From assembly GCA_030148505.1 (NCBI GenBank), contig JASBTI010000009.1:1-64000 (forward strand): a stretch of 64,000 bases of DNA, given 5' to 3'. The stretch is from Rhodanobacter sp. Its GTDB lineage: Bacteria > Pseudomonadota > Gammaproteobacteria > Xanthomonadales > Rhodanobacteraceae. The notes under the pieces are model-generated. The model saw nothing but the letters and a program-made list of their open reading frames with translations, ran no database searches and had not been told where the DNA came from. Positions 63,919 through 64,000 of the stretch are shown here, piece by piece. Made by a program: the position numbers and the translations under genes. The first letter of the stretch is position 1, and each line of letters starts with the position of its first letter.

Positions 63919-64000
63919 TATGATCCCCATGGGTTTTTAGAGTAAAAGAAACCGCTGCGATCGCATTGAACGCATTCATGATAACGCCGCGATCAAGGCG

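Overview
The window is GC-rich, densely coded chromosomal DNA of a gammaproteobacterium, most likely of the Xanthomonadales (Rhodanobacter/Dyella/Frateuria-like). This is inferred from the aryl-polyene (xanthomonadin-type) pigment cluster with a XanB2-like chorismatase, the F-type ATP synthase operon followed by glmU, and the icd-aceK pair. No species can be named from the sequence alone.

Layout. 1-116: the end of an IS630-family copy (minus strand) whose remainder lies outside the window. 117-1876: the N-terminal half of a sensor c-di-GMP gene cut by that IS. 2373-10206: an MdtABC-like RND efflux operon (minus). 10671-13838: cytochrome c5, AcpH, an alpha/beta hydrolase and ZapE. 14057-25284: the pigment cluster (two ketosynthase-type proteins, glycosyltransferase, ketoreductase, two hotdog dehydratases, MMPL exporter, LolA-like carrier, acyltransferase, membrane protein, ACP, chorismatase), with a DsbA-like gene in the middle. 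25320-28522: a GNAT gene with an internal stop, glmU, a TonB-domain lipoprotein and a DUF3016 protein. 28658-35997: the atpIBEFHAGDC operon (minus). 36291-39102: phasin, tRNA-Arg(CCG) and an M61 peptidase. 39395-42423: an intact IS630 copy between the N-terminal half of a membrane diguanylate cyclase and the EAL half of another c-di-GMP protein. 43116-50538: SNF2 helicase, small lipoprotein, icd, aceK. 50591-56255: cupin, gpmA, VNG-repeat protein, a REP-like element, hemF, hrpB. 56296-63918: M28 peptidase, a DUF6445-like oxygenase, an Lrp/AsnC regulator, a TonB-dependent receptor and a secreted protein.

The most striking observation is structural. The two IS630 copies lie in opposite orientation about 40 kb apart, and each interrupts a GGDEF-domain gene. 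The gene halves beside the right copy (39395-40126 and 41258-42423) do not share a reading frame. In contrast, the left half (1876 to 117, minus) joins the right-hand EAL half exactly in frame across one TA target, and it rebuilds a continuous sensor-HAMP-GAF-(degenerate GGDEF)-EAL protein. The simplest reading is that recombination between the IS copies inverted the whole 40-kb segment carrying the efflux operon, pigment cluster and ATP synthase operon; an assembly swap at the repeats would look the same.

Functionally, the pigment cluster would make 3-hydroxybenzoate from chorismate and extend it on the ACP by ketosynthase, ketoreductase and dehydratase cycles. The product would then be acylated or glycosylated and exported by the MMPL/LolA-like pair. 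No starter-activating ligase is visible here. Near the right end, the DUF6445-Lrp-TonB receptor group looks like a small regulated nutrient-uptake locus.
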